A stretch of 64,000 bases of DNA. Origin: Marinomonas communis. GTDB lineage: Bacteria; Pseudomonadota; Gammaproteobacteria; Pseudomonadales; Marinomonadaceae. Position 1 is the first letter of the stretch; the number at the start of each line of letters is the position of its first letter. The notes beneath the pieces were generated by a model. The model saw only the letters and a program-made list of their open reading frames with translations, was not told the origin of the DNA and made no database searches. Shown piece after piece: positions 8,076 to 17,709 of the stretch. Where the stretch lies: contig NZ_SNZA01000001.1 of the NCBI RefSeq assembly GCF_004363305.1, positions 522,902-586,901 on the forward strand. The letters run 5' to 3'. The translations under genes were made by a program, and so were the position numbers.

Positions 8076-9823
8076 TAAGACTCCCTAACTTGGAATTCGA
8101 TTGTCCATACTAAGTCGGAATTTACATCGTGCGCTTGAAGTAGTAGTAATCCAAGCTCTGTCACACGAGCAGACAAGCAAACACGCACCATATCGCCTTC
8201 TTTGTAATGACCAGCGTCCAATGCAATGGACAGTGGGCTAAGCTCACTTAAGGCCGGAACTGAGAAGGACGGGATAACTTTACCGAGTGCGTCGACCTCT
8301 GCACCTTGTGACTGGAAGAAACGGAACGTTACTGTTTCACCTACCACAAGTGAGAATTCGTTTGGCAGCATCTGCTCATCAGAGCCTTCCTCTAGACCAA
8401 ACGGCGCAACACACAATGCATCGACAGGTGGAGCCATGCCTGGGATCGCAGGCATTGGGCTTGCAACACCAATGTAGTAGTTCGCAGCTAGGCCGCTCTT
8501 AACTTTAACACCACCTTCTTGCTGAACTTTCTCGTAGAAAGCCGCACCTTTTGCAACAGCGTAATCAAGATGCGCAGGCGTTAACATTGTTAATTCAGTA
8601 TGCTCACCTAGCATCTCCTGAAGACGTTGCTCTAGCAAATCGCGGATTGGTTTCGCGTTAAACACACCACCGTTTAGCAGTACTTTATTTGGTACGACCT
8701 CAACGGTTGCAAGGAATTCTGATATGTGGCGGGTGATCGCAGGGTCCGCTTCGTAATCGAGGTTAATGGCAGCAAAACCTGAGCGCTGCGCCACTTGAGC
8801 ACGTTCACCTAAAGTGACTGTTGGAAAGAAACCAGCCAATAATTGCTGCTGAACATCTTGCTGAGTCAAGGTTGCCTTAATGCTGTTATTAAACAGGCTA
8901 CGACCTCGGCTCGGTACCACAACTGTGGCATCCACTAAATCTTGATTACCTAACAAGCGCTCTTTCGCTTCACGACACGCTTGCGTTAGACCTGTTATTT
9001 GCCAAGGTTCAAGTTGCGTGCCTTGTTGCGCAAGTTGACCCGCCAAATGGTACGTCAAGGTCATGTCCATGTTGTCACCACCTAGGAGGATATGGCGACC
9101 TACTGCAACACGTTCAAGACCTAGACTGCCGTCTTGATCAACGGCTTGGATCAAGGACAAATCAGTGGTACCACCACCTACGTCAACCACCAGAATATGA
9201 TCGTCAACGTTTAGTGCATCCGTCCATTTAGGTTGATCCGCCAACCAAGCATAGAAAGCAGCTAATGGCTCTTCGATTAAACGAGCGCGAAGACCCGCTT
9301 TGTTAGCAGCATTTTCCGTGATGGCACGGGCAGCAGGATCAAACGAGGCTGGCACGGTGATCACTACTTGCTGATCGGCCATTGGCGCATCTGGAAACTT
9401 ATGATTCCAAGCACTTACTAAATGCTGGATATACCATTCAGTGACTTGTGCAGGGGAAACTTTTTCGACTTCCTCTAGCGCATCAACCGGTAAAACCTGC
9501 TCATCAGCGTTCACTCGCGAGTGACACAACCAGCTTTTCGCACTTTGGGCCATACGACCTTGTGACTTGCCACCTAGCTCACGTGCTAAAGCACCAACAA
9601 TAACGTCGACTTTGCCCCAAGGTAGCTGACGATCACTTTCTAAAAATTCCGTCGCATGTGGAAAGTAAGCAAAAGATGGCAGCAATGCCAATTCTTCCAC
9701 TCGGCCTGCAGCGGTAAGCTGAGGGATCAACAATTGTTGAAGACTTGCATCTTCGCCCTGCTCTGCATAGAAAACTGCTGAGTGAGTGGTACCCAAATCG
9801 ATACCAATAAAATACTGTGCCAC
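8075..9823 (-). CDS. Hsp70-family protein (short, DnaK-like)
   Basis: The protein has 582 residues. The Hsp70 ATPase domain is clear: FIGIDLGTTHSAVFYAEQ at the N-terminus, QSAKSWLCH, VITVPASFDPAARAI, VVDVGGGTTDLSLI and VLLNGGVFNAKP. After about residue 430 comes a short beta-rich tail (VGETVTFRFFQSQG, PALSELSPLSIALDAGHYKEGD) in the position of a substrate-binding beta domain, with no helical lid comparable to DnaK. The gene lies between the DUF2760 gene (start overlaps or abuts the previous stop at 9824) and the larger Hsp70 gene, so all three should be co-translated. The role of this paired system is not established. It is not the housekeeping DnaK, which would be about 640 residues with a lid. 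Confidence 0.85.
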   Translation of the reverse strand: MAQYFIGIDLGTTHSAVFYAEQGEDASLQQLLIPQLTAAGRVEELALLPSFAYFPHATEFLESDRQLPWGKVDVIVGALARELGGKSQGRMAQSAKSWLCHSRVNADEQVLPVDALEEVEKVSPAQVTEWYIQHLVSAWNHKFPDAPMADQQVVITVPASFDPAARAITENAANKAGLRARLIEEPLAAFYAWLADQPKWTDALNVDDHILVVDVGGGTTDLSLIQAVDQDGSLGLERVAVGRHILLGGDNMDMTLTYHLAGQLAQQGTQLEPWQITGLTQACREAKERLLGNQDLVDATVVVPSRGRSLFNNSIKATLTQQDVQQQLLAGFFPTVTLGERAQVAQRSGFAAINLDYEADPAITRHISEFLATVEVVPNKVLLNGGVFNAKPIRDLLEQRLQEMLGEHTELTMLTPAHLDYAVAKGAAFYEKVQQEGGVKVKSGLAANYYIGVASPMPAIPGMAPPVDALCVAPFGLEEGSDEQMLPNEFSLVVGETVTFRFFQSQGAEVDALGKVIPSFSVPALSELSPLSIALDAGHYKEGDMVRVCLSARVTELGLLLLQAHDVNSDLVWTIEFQVRES

Positions 9824-10417
9824 TTAAACCTCTACTTCCGCAGGCGCCAAAATATGTAGGCTGTCTGTGTTAGAAACTTTTGGTAGGTTGGTAGCCGTTA
9901 CTTGCCAACCTGGATGAATCAAGGTACCTGCGTATGGGCCTTCACCCTGTACGCGACCTTCAAGTTTGATCGCTTTTGGATCATAGTCCGCAGCCACTTC
10001 TACGCGGCTGTTTTCTGGTGCGCCATTTACCACATCAACGGTAAAGTATTGGCTTACCACCTTTGAACAACCTGCATGGATCTGACGAGCGGCAGCACCA
10101 ACATCCGCATCACTGTAGCCATCAATGCTCTCTTTTACGAAGTCGATAAAACGCGCTTCTTGCTGCAGAAGCTGTAACAATTGAAGTGCACCATCTTCGT
10201 TAACGGTATCAAGCTTAGGCGCTTGCACCTCAACTTCTTTCACCACTTCAACGGTTTTCGTGATGACTTCTGGTTCTACTTCTGAGGCAAACTTTTGGCC
10301 TTCACTGACCGCTGAACAGCGCGCCGCGTATTGACCATTCCCCATGTATTTAAAAAACTGGCCGAACGCGCCAAAGAAGCGCGAAACAAAGCCAATGGAT
10401 TTGATTTCATCTGACAT
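9824..10417 (-). CDS. DUF2760 family protein
   Basis: The 197-residue protein resembles DUF2760. An amphipathic N-terminal part (GFVSRFFGAFGQFFKYMGNG) is followed by a valine/glutamate-rich linker (ITKTVEVVKEVEVQ) and a globular domain (LLQLLQQEARFIDFVKESIDGYSDADVGAAARQIH ... PGWQVTATNLP). DUF2760 genes are usually found next to Hsp70 genes of this kind, which matches the order here. It begins 5 bases after the uup stop and ends directly against the next Hsp70 start. No enzymatic motif can be seen; a cofactor or client-adaptor role for the two Hsp70s is only an inference. Confidence 0.8.
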   Translation of the reverse strand: MSDEIKSIGFVSRFFGAFGQFFKYMGNGQYAARCSAVSEGQKFASEVEPEVITKTVEVVKEVEVQAPKLDTVNEDGALQLLQLLQQEARFIDFVKESIDGYSDADVGAAARQIHAGCSKVVSQYFTVDVVNGAPENSRVEVAADYDPKAIKLEGRVQGEGPYAGTLIHPGWQVTATNLPKVSNTDSLHILAPAEVEV

Positions 10418-10422
10418 AGTAT

Positions 10423-12342
10423 TTATCCGTTCTGCATTTCTTCAAGCTCGACCCAACGTTCCATCGCGTCTTCGAGCGCTTGTTCTGTTTCGCTAAGCTT
10501 CGCCAGAGTGGCTTGAACCTTTTCTTGGTCGCCCGTGTAGAAATCAGCCGCTGAAGTCACTTCATTCAGCTCTTCTAACTGCTGTTCTAAGTCGGCTAAT
10601 AGATCAGGCATCGCATCAAACTCACGCTGAAGCTTGTAGCTTAGCTTGCTCTTAGCTTTGACAGGCTCTGGGGCTTTTTTAGAGGCTTCTGCTTTCTTTT
10701 CAGCCTTTTTCTCTGCCTTTTGCGGCTTTTCTACTTCAGCGGTCGACTCATCTGGGAATTTACCACCTTGGCGGATCCAATCTTCGTAACCACCCACGTA
10801 CTCTTGAACGTTACCTTCACCTTCAAATGCAATCGTACTGGTGACTACGTTATCTAGGAATGCACGGTCGTGACTGACTAGAAGCAAAGTCCCGTCGTAG
10901 TTCATCAGTAGCTCCTCTAGAAGCTCCAGTGTTTCTACGTCTAGGTCGTTGGTCGGTTCGTCCAATACCAATAGGTTGGCTGACTTTGTGAAAAGCTTCG
11001 CCAGTAGTACACGGTTACGCTCACCACCTGATAAAGCTTTTACCGGTGTACGCGCGCGTTCTGGCGGGAACAAGAAATCTTGTAAGTAACCAATGATGTG
11101 ACGGTTCTGACCATTGATTTCAATGCTGTCTTTACCTTCGCCCACGTTATCCGCGACTGTTTTTTCAGGGTCTAGTTGATCACGTAGTTGGTCAAAATAC
11201 GCAATTTCAAGCTTGGTACCTTGTCGAACTGTACCTTGGTTAGGCGTCAGCTGGCCAAGAAGAATCTTTAAGAAAGTACTCTTACCACAACCGTTAGGGC
11301 CGATCAGACCGATGCGATCGCCACGACCTACCACGAGATCCATTGGCTTAAGAATCACTTTGTCACCGAATGAATGGGCAACTTGGGTAAACTCAGCCAC
11401 CAACTTACCGGATTTCTCTTTGCTATCCAGCGTCATTTTCGCGGTACCTTGACGGCTAACTCGCTCTTTGCGTTCTTCACGTAACGCTTTCAAAGCACGA
11501 ACTCGGCCTTCGTTACGGGTACGGCGAGCTTTGATACCTTGTCTGATCCAAGCTTCTTCTTCGGCTAATTTTTTATCAAATAAAGCATTAGCGCGCTCTT
11601 CTTCTTCCAGAAGCTTTTCTTTGTAATCTAGGAAAGCAGACAACGAGCCCGAAAACGACAGCATGTTGCCTCGGTCAAGCTCGATAATACGGTTGGCTAA
11701 ATTTTCTAGGAAACGACGGTCGTGGGTAATGAACAGGATCAAGCCACGGAACTGTTTCAACTGACTTTCCATCCACTCAATGGTTGGAACGTCCAAATGG
11801 TTGGTTGGCTCGTCTAGTAATAATACATCTGGATTCGACAACAAAGCTTGCGCCAAGATAACGCGACGGCGCCAACCACCAGATAGCTCTGACATGAGTT
11901 TGTCAGCTGGTAACGCCAAGCGTTGGATCATATGGTTAACACGCTGGTCAAGGTCCCAGCCTTGGCGTTTATCCAATTCGTTTTGGATACGAGCTAATTC
12001 ATCATGATGCGCATCGTCAAAGTCGGCAAGCAGCTCATTGTATCGCTGCATAAGCTGGTGGATATCGCCACCACCCTCACTCACTACTTCACGAACTGTT
12101 TTATTATTCGCTGCTGGCAGTTCTTGCGGCAACTGAGCAACACGCATACCGCCTTCTACTCGAATCACACCTTCATCAGGAATGATTTCACCAGCAATGA
12201 TTTTTAGAAAAGTAGACTTACCCGCGCCATTTCGGCCGATGATCGCTACTCGTTCTCCGGCTTCTGCAGAGAAGCTGACTTTACTTAGCAACGGATGATG
12301 GCCAAACGCCACGCTCACTTGGTCGAGTGTTAATAAACTCAT
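10423..12342 (-). CDS. uup: ABC-F family ATPase Uup
   Basis: The ATG at 12342 (MSLLTLDQVSVAFG) gives 639 residues, near the usual Uup length; an extension to 12366 adds eight residues unlike the family. Two ABC ATPase domains are present. The first has GRNGAGKSTFLK, LSGGWRRRVILAQALL and LLLDEPTNHLD; the second has GPNGCGKSTFLK, LSGGERNRVLLAKLF and LVLDEPTNDLD. They are joined by a helical linker (LLEEEERANALFDKKLAEEEAWI) and followed by a lysine-rich tether and a C-terminal coiled coil (about 540-639) that binds DNA in E. coli Uup. There are no membrane segments. Uup affects ribosome function and precise transposon excision. It heads the DUF2760-Hsp70-Hsp70 cluster. Confidence 0.92.
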   Translation of the reverse strand: MSLLTLDQVSVAFGHHPLLSKVSFSAEAGERVAIIGRNGAGKSTFLKIIAGEIIPDEGVIRVEGGMRVAQLPQELPAANNKTVREVVSEGGGDIHQLMQRYNELLADFDDAHHDELARIQNELDKRQGWDLDQRVNHMIQRLALPADKLMSELSGGWRRRVILAQALLSNPDVLLLDEPTNHLDVPTIEWMESQLKQFRGLILFITHDRRFLENLANRIIELDRGNMLSFSGSLSAFLDYKEKLLEEEERANALFDKKLAEEEAWIRQGIKARRTRNEGRVRALKALREERKERVSRQGTAKMTLDSKEKSGKLVAEFTQVAHSFGDKVILKPMDLVVGRGDRIGLIGPNGCGKSTFLKILLGQLTPNQGTVRQGTKLEIAYFDQLRDQLDPEKTVADNVGEGKDSIEINGQNRHIIGYLQDFLFPPERARTPVKALSGGERNRVLLAKLFTKSANLLVLDEPTNDLDVETLELLEELLMNYDGTLLLVSHDRAFLDNVVTSTIAFEGEGNVQEYVGGYEDWIRQGGKFPDESTAEVEKPQKAEKKAEKKAEASKKAPEPVKAKSKLSYKLQREFDAMPDLLADLEQQLEELNEVTSAADFYTGDQEKVQATLAKLSETEQALEDAMERWVELEEMQNG

Positions 12343-12592
12343 AGTATTCCGTAAAAACAGGGTCAATTTAGTGCGGCAATGTTACCACTGTTCTTAGGTA
12401 AAGATTAACTACAGGCACCCTTTTGCATTGATTTTTAATATATTTTCCTTAGCAAATAGGTCCTTTTGTCGGTAATAACGCTCTATAAATCATCCTGATA
12501 TCAATATTTCTCATATTTGGTGGTACGTTTCACAACCCTAATGCGTATAATTTGCACAAAAATAATGCTTACTTGGATGCATGGAGTAACAC
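12343..12592. promoter_or_regulatory. Divergent intergenic region, uup / RND efflux operon
   Basis: These 250 bases separate uup from the efflux operon. A perfect TATAAT at 12546-12551 lies 42 bases before the membrane fusion protein ATG, but the base string at -35 distance is poor. The rest is AT-rich with no palindrome I can defend as an operator, and no regulator gene is adjacent. Confidence 0.35.
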
Positions 12593-13717
12593 ATGGATTT
12601 TCGAAACAAACTTGGGCCGATGCTGGCAATCAGTATGGCTGGGCTTGCTGCAATTTGGTTATTAAGTGGTGAAAATGGCATCACTCAAGCGCAAGCACAA
12701 GACACGTCATCTAACGAAACTAAGCCTTCCACTTCTAGCACTAACAAGCCAGCGTCCTTATTCAAAGTCACGGCTGTACATTCTACCTCTGAAGTAATCC
12801 CTCAAACGATTAAACTGAGCGGCTACACCAGTGCAAACAATACTCTTAGTATTACCAATCAACTTCCAGGTTATGTGGCAAGCGTACATGTTATCAAGGG
12901 CGATCGAGTCAATGCAGAGCATGTCCTGATTGAAGTAGATAGACGCGCTTTAGAAGCGAATATCGTTCATGCACAAGCATTGGTAAAACAAAGAGCATTA
13001 GAGCTAGAAGGTATTCGAAAACTTACAGGTCAAAAGCTGACTTCTGAAGTAAGTGTCGCATCAGCAGAAGCGGCGCTAGCCAGTGCAAAGGCAAACCTTA
13101 CCACATTAAAAATCGATCTTGAAAATAGTAGAGTTCGAGCACCTTTTACAGGCGTGATTAATGATTTCAGCATCAAGCCAGGACAATGGCTAAATGACGG
13201 CGCTACGGTTGCCACTCTGATTGACCTTAACCCTCTAAAAGTAGCGGCTCAATTACCACAAAAATACTTAAACAAATTATCAATCAATTCTGCTGTCGAG
13301 CTCACAATCAATGGTCAAGAAACAAAACAAGGCAACGTTAGCTACATCAGCATGACAGCGGACAATGCAACCCGCGCCATTCCTTTTGAAGTTAGCATTG
13401 ATAACTCCGACGCCAAACTTTCCGCTGGTTTGAGTGCTGAGATCAACCTAATTCTCGGCCAAGTTGAAGCACATCCAGTATCGCCGGCATTACTCAACGT
13501 TAATAATGATGGCCAGATGTCAGTTAAGACTTTAGAGGGAGACATCGTCACCGATTCACCTGTCCAAGTTGTCAAAACTGACCGTGAATTTGCATGGGTA
13601 TCGGGCCTCTCCACAAAAAGCACCATTATCACTTACGGTCAGGGTTTTGTGAAAGCTGGTGACCAAGTTGAAGTTACGATTGAACCTGCTCAGCTAACTG
13701 AAGGGACATCATTATGA
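12593..13717 (+). CDS. RND efflux membrane fusion (periplasmic adaptor) protein
   Basis: The protein has 374 residues. An N-terminal hydrophobic anchor (PMLAISMAGLAAIWLLSG, residues 9-26) is followed by a Ser/Thr-rich linker. The barrel-sandwich hybrid (lipoyl halves LPGYVASVHVIKGDRVNAEHVLIEVD and SRVRAPFTGVINDFSIKPGQWLNDG) flanks an alpha-helical hairpin at about 125-180, and beta-barrel and membrane-proximal domains follow. There is no lipobox cysteine, so it is anchored by its transmembrane helix. It should bridge the permease at 13714, with which it overlaps by 4 bases, to an outer-membrane channel. No TolC-type gene is in the cluster. The substrate is unknown. Confidence 0.88.
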   Translation: MDFRNKLGPMLAISMAGLAAIWLLSGENGITQAQAQDTSSNETKPSTSSTNKPASLFKVTAVHSTSEVIPQTIKLSGYTSANNTLSITNQLPGYVASVHVIKGDRVNAEHVLIEVDRRALEANIVHAQALVKQRALELEGIRKLTGQKLTSEVSVASAEAALASAKANLTTLKIDLENSRVRAPFTGVINDFSIKPGQWLNDGATVATLIDLNPLKVAAQLPQKYLNKLSINSAVELTINGQETKQGNVSYISMTADNATRAIPFEVSIDNSDAKLSAGLSAEINLILGQVEAHPVSPALLNVNNDGQMSVKTLEGDIVTDSPVQVVKTDREFAWVSGLSTKSTIITYGQGFVKAGDQVEVTIEPAQLTEGTSL

Positions 13718-16700
13718 GGACGGTTATCGATGCGGCATTAACTCGGTCACGAACTGTGTTGATGCTGTTTGCATTACTACTTGTTTCGGGAACTGTCTCT
13801 TACATTGAAATACCAAAAGAAAGCTCACCAGACATCAGCATTCCGATGGCCTATGTGTCAGTGTCACTTGAAGGAATTTCGCCGGAAGACTCAGACAGTT
13901 TATTAGTACACCCATTAGAACAAGAGCTTCGCGGTGTTGAAGGACTTAAGGAAATACGCTCAACTGCGTCAGAAGGTCATGCCTCCATTATCCTCGAATT
14001 CCAGTCTGGCATTGATATTGACCAAGCCATCATCGACACCAAAGACAAAGTAGACCGAGCTAAAAGCGAACTTCCTGATGACGCCGATGAGCCAACGGTC
14101 ACCGAGATTAATTTATCAACTTTCCCTGTTATCCGAATTAATCTGTATGGCAATGTTGCTTTTACAACGTTAAGTAGCATCGCCAATCGCCTGCAAGATG
14201 ATCTTGAAGCCATTGAAGGCGTATTGGAAGCGGACATCAGTGGAGATCGAGACCAGCGTGCTGAAATCATTGTCGATCAACAGAAATTAGACAGCTATGG
14301 CATCAATTTAAGCGATGTTGCCAGTTTAGTATCAAACAATAATCGACTGGTGGCTGCAGGCAACCTCGACAGTGATGCGGGCCGTTTTCCGGTAAAAGTT
14401 CCTGGGCTGCTCAAAACAGAACAGGACATCATGGACTTACCTGTAAAAGTCGCGGGCGATCAAGTCGTGCTACTAAAAGACATTGCGACTGGGGAAATTA
14501 CGTTTGAAGACCCAAACAGCTATGCTCGAGCGAACGGTCAACCAAGTATTACTTTAGCGGTGTCTAAACGTGTCGGCGCCAATATTATCGATACGCTATC
14601 TAAGGTTAAGGAAGTTGTAAGTGAGAGCCAACAAAGCTGGCCTGAGGAACTCGAGTATAGCTTAACTCAGGACCAGTCCGAGGAAATCGAAACCTCCCTA
14701 AACGATTTATTCAACAATGTACTAGCAGCTACATTGTTAGTAATGATCGTAATTGTTTGGGCACTTGGCGTCCGCTCATCCATCCTGGTTGGACTGGCCA
14801 TCCCAGGCGCCTTTTTAACCGGCATACTGTTTCTTAACCTACAAGGTTACACCATCAACATGGTGGTACTATTCGCCCTAATCTTGAGTGTCGGCATGTT
14901 GGTTGACGGCGCCATCGTCGTTACTGAATACGCGGATAGAAAACTTGCTGAAGGCGCCTCCAAACAACGTGCTTTTGCCGAAGCCGCTAGACGTATGGCC
15001 TGGCCGATTCTCGCCTCTACTGCAACCACTCTAGCGGTATTCATGCCATTACTATTTTGGCCTGATATCGTTGGTGAGTTTATGCGCTATATGCCTATCA
15101 CCGTTATTGCGACATTATCCGCATCACTTTTAATGGCATTAATTCTACTTCCAACATTGGGCGCTATCATTGGCAAACGTGGTGCATACTCGCCCAGTGC
15201 TTTAAGGACACTACAATTAACTGAAGATGGCGATTTAACTGAACTATCAGGGCTAACTGGTCGTTATGGTCGCATTCTAGCTAAGCTAGTGAATTATCCG
15301 AAGTGGGTCCTGTCATTCGCCATAATTCTGCTGTTCTCAGTAATCGCTGTTTATGCATCGTTTGGTAAAGGGGTTGAATTCTTTCCCAACGTTGAGCCTG
15401 AAGTTGCCAACTTAGAAGTCAGAGCGCGCGGCGATTATTCACTCAGTGAAAAGGATGCTTTTGTTAAACGTGTTGAGGACATCATATTACAACACCCAGA
15501 GTTTGAAAGTGTCACAACCACGACCTACAACTCGCCACCAGATAATGGAGCCGCTGATTCGATCGGCACCATAACCATGGAATTTATTGATTGGTATTTA
15601 CGCCCCTCCGCCGATGCCATTCTGTCTAAAGTTCGTGAGGAAGCTCAGCAAATACCCGGCATAAAAGTCAGCACTGTCGTGCAACAAGGAGGCCCACAAT
15701 CTGGTTCTGACATAGAGCTACAGCTCACATCCAGTTACAACGAGTCCTTAAACTTGGCAGCCGATCGCATTGTGGAGTCTTTACAGCAACGACCTGAGAT
15801 TGTGTCTGTGAACGATGACCGCTCTTTACCTGGTATTGAATGGCGTATTGACATTGACCGCGCTGAAGCCAGCAAATACGGCGTAAACGTCAACACATTG
15901 GGCAATGTTATTAAGCTTGTCACGACAGGGATCACTCTCGGTGACTTTTTACCGGAAGGGGCCGAAGACAAGATCGATATCGTTCTGAGATATCCAGTAA
16001 ACCAAAGAACGTTGGACCAGCTTGATGAACTTCATATCCCAACCAATCAGGGGATTGTTCCCGTTAGTAATTTTGTTCAGCGCTACGCTGCCCCAAAACA
16101 GGGGTACATCCACCGCGTGGAAGGTAAACGCTCGGTAAAAATATCCGCTGATGTTCAGGATGGTTTAGTCGTTGACCAAGTCATACAGGAAATACGCAGT
16201 GAACTAGAACAAGCGGGATTGCCTACTGATCTTCATTATGAGTTTCGTGGTAATACGGAAGATCAGCAAAAAGCAGCCAGCTTTTTAATCAAAGCATTTG
16301 GCGTTGCCTTTTTCATCATGGCCATTATTTTGGTCACCCAGTTTAATAACTTCTTTCAGTGCTTGCTTATTCTCAGCGCGGTTGTTTTCTCAACCATGGG
16401 TGTGTTCATTGGCTTACTCCTAAAGGGCGAACCTTTTGGCATTGTGATGAGCGGCGTTGGTGTTATTGCTCTAGCGGGGGTCGTCGTTAACAACAACATT
16501 GTTTTAATTGATACCTTTAACACCCTTAAAGCAAAAGGCATGACGGCTAAAGAAGCCGCCGTTCGTACCGGCGTACAACGTCTGAGGCCCGTAATGCTAA
16601 CCACCATTACTACTATCTTAGGGCTGCTACCTATGGTATTTCAGCTCAATATTGATTTTATTCATCGTGAATTGAGCCTAGGAGCCCCCTCTTCCCAATG

Positions 16701-16824
16701 GTGGACTCAGCTCTCAACAGCGATAGCGGGAGGCTTGGCATTTGCAACACCTTTGACTTTAATCCTTACCCCTTGTCTTTTGGTACTTGGACATAGAAAC
16801 AGGAAGCGAGAACAGAATTTGTAA
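13714..16824 (+). CDS. RND family efflux permease (AcrB superfamily)
   Basis: The protein has 1036 residues, the usual length. The inner-membrane trimeric permease layout is complete: TM1 (SRTVLMLFALLLVSGTVSY), a large periplasmic porter loop, TM2-6 (from about 335), TM7, the second porter loop, and TM8-12. The start ATGAGG at 13714 overlaps the adaptor stop. In TM4 the motif reads GMLVDGAIVVTE, so the second of the two aspartates of the AcrB proton relay is glycine. In TM10 the lysine region reads GVVVNNNIVLID, with no lysine. These changes are seen in a clade of uncharacterised RND pumps, as far as I recall. The substrate cannot be predicted. Confidence 0.9.
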   Translation: MRTVIDAALTRSRTVLMLFALLLVSGTVSYIEIPKESSPDISIPMAYVSVSLEGISPEDSDSLLVHPLEQELRGVEGLKEIRSTASEGHASIILEFQSGIDIDQAIIDTKDKVDRAKSELPDDADEPTVTEINLSTFPVIRINLYGNVAFTTLSSIANRLQDDLEAIEGVLEADISGDRDQRAEIIVDQQKLDSYGINLSDVASLVSNNNRLVAAGNLDSDAGRFPVKVPGLLKTEQDIMDLPVKVAGDQVVLLKDIATGEITFEDPNSYARANGQPSITLAVSKRVGANIIDTLSKVKEVVSESQQSWPEELEYSLTQDQSEEIETSLNDLFNNVLAATLLVMIVIVWALGVRSSILVGLAIPGAFLTGILFLNLQGYTINMVVLFALILSVGMLVDGAIVVTEYADRKLAEGASKQRAFAEAARRMAWPILASTATTLAVFMPLLFWPDIVGEFMRYMPITVIATLSASLLMALILLPTLGAIIGKRGAYSPSALRTLQLTEDGDLTELSGLTGRYGRILAKLVNYPKWVLSFAIILLFSVIAVYASFGKGVEFFPNVEPEVANLEVRARGDYSLSEKDAFVKRVEDIILQHPEFESVTTTTYNSPPDNGAADSIGTITMEFIDWYLRPSADAILSKVREEAQQIPGIKVSTVVQQGGPQSGSDIELQLTSSYNESLNLAADRIVESLQQRPEIVSVNDDRSLPGIEWRIDIDRAEASKYGVNVNTLGNVIKLVTTGITLGDFLPEGAEDKIDIVLRYPVNQRTLDQLDELHIPTNQGIVPVSNFVQRYAAPKQGYIHRVEGKRSVKISADVQDGLVVDQVIQEIRSELEQAGLPTDLHYEFRGNTEDQQKAASFLIKAFGVAFFIMAIILVTQFNNFFQCLLILSAVVFSTMGVFIGLLLKGEPFGIVMSGVGVIALAGVVVNNNIVLIDTFNTLKAKGMTAKEAAVRTGVQRLRPVMLTTITTILGLLPMVFQLNIDFIHRELSLGAPSSQWWTQLSTAIAGGLAFATPLTLILTPCLLVLGHRNRKREQNL

Positions 16825-16932
16825 GAATTACGACTGAATGTCATACAAAAAACTTACAATTCACTTGTGGTGATGCTCGTGCATCGACATAATGAAAAGA
16901 CATTTTATTGCAAAAATTAGGTAGTTAGCTCA

Positions 16933-17706
16933 ATGGATTTTGCATCTTTTATTGGAATAATTTCAGGTATAGCACTAATTGTTTCTGCTATTTTTCTAGG
17001 CAGTAGCGACTTTAGTATTTTTATCAACATACCTGGCATCATGATTGTGATCGGTGGCACCATTGCCGCCACCCTACTGACTTTTCAGTTTAAAGATACT
17101 ATGGCCGCTCTGCGGGCGATGTTTATAGTCTTTGCTCAAGACAAACAAGACCCGCAAGCTATGATTGCAACCATGCTACAGCTTACTAAGATCGCTCGAC
17201 GTGAAGGTCTGGTCGCCTTAAGCCGCGTTGAAGCAGACTCTCCATTCCTTAAACGAGCTTTAGGGATGGCATCCGATGCCTCCGATGAAGAATACATCCG
17301 TAACACTCTTCAAGCAGATATAGATTCATTAAAGATGCGTCATTTTGTGGTGCAAGATGTGTTCAAGAAAATGGGCACCTACGCGCCAGCATTTGGTATG
17401 TTGGGTACGCTAATAGGTCTAATACAAATGCTTTCTCAACTTGATGACCCAGAAACCATTGGACCGTCCATGGCTGTGGCGCTTTTAACCACATTCTATG
17501 GCTCATTACTGGCAACTGTTATCTTTAACCCTATAGCGGGTAAGCTAAAAGCTAGAACTATTCTAGAAATTCAAACACTTGAGATTATTCGTGACGGCAC
17601 AGTGAGCTTACTAGGGAGTAACAACTACCTAGCAGTTTATGAGCGACTATCTTCTTATATTCCGGCACATCAACGGAAACCTGCTGGTATTGGTGGCGGG
17701 GAGTAA
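16933..17706 (+). CDS. pomA: Flagellar stator protein PomA/MotA
   Basis: The 257-residue protein has four membrane segments: two near the N-terminus (FIGIISGIALIVSAIFLG and IPGIMIVIGGTIAATLLTF) and two after the cytoplasmic loop (APAFGMLGTLIGLIQML and MAVALLTTFYGSLLATVIF). The cytoplasmic loop holds the charged residues that contact FliG. The length and the short loop fit PomA, the sodium-type stator, rather than E. coli MotA (about 295 residues). With PomB it forms the ion channel that drives flagellar rotation. It is followed 3 bases later by the PomB gene and then a PilZ gene. No flagellar structural genes are in the window. Confidence 0.9.
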   Translation: MDFASFIGIISGIALIVSAIFLGSSDFSIFINIPGIMIVIGGTIAATLLTFQFKDTMAALRAMFIVFAQDKQDPQAMIATMLQLTKIARREGLVALSRVEADSPFLKRALGMASDASDEEYIRNTLQADIDSLKMRHFVVQDVFKKMGTYAPAFGMLGTLIGLIQMLSQLDDPETIGPSMAVALLTTFYGSLLATVIFNPIAGKLKARTILEIQTLEIIRDGTVSLLGSNNYLAVYERLSSYIPAHQRKPAGIGGGE

Positions 17707-17709
17707 ACC

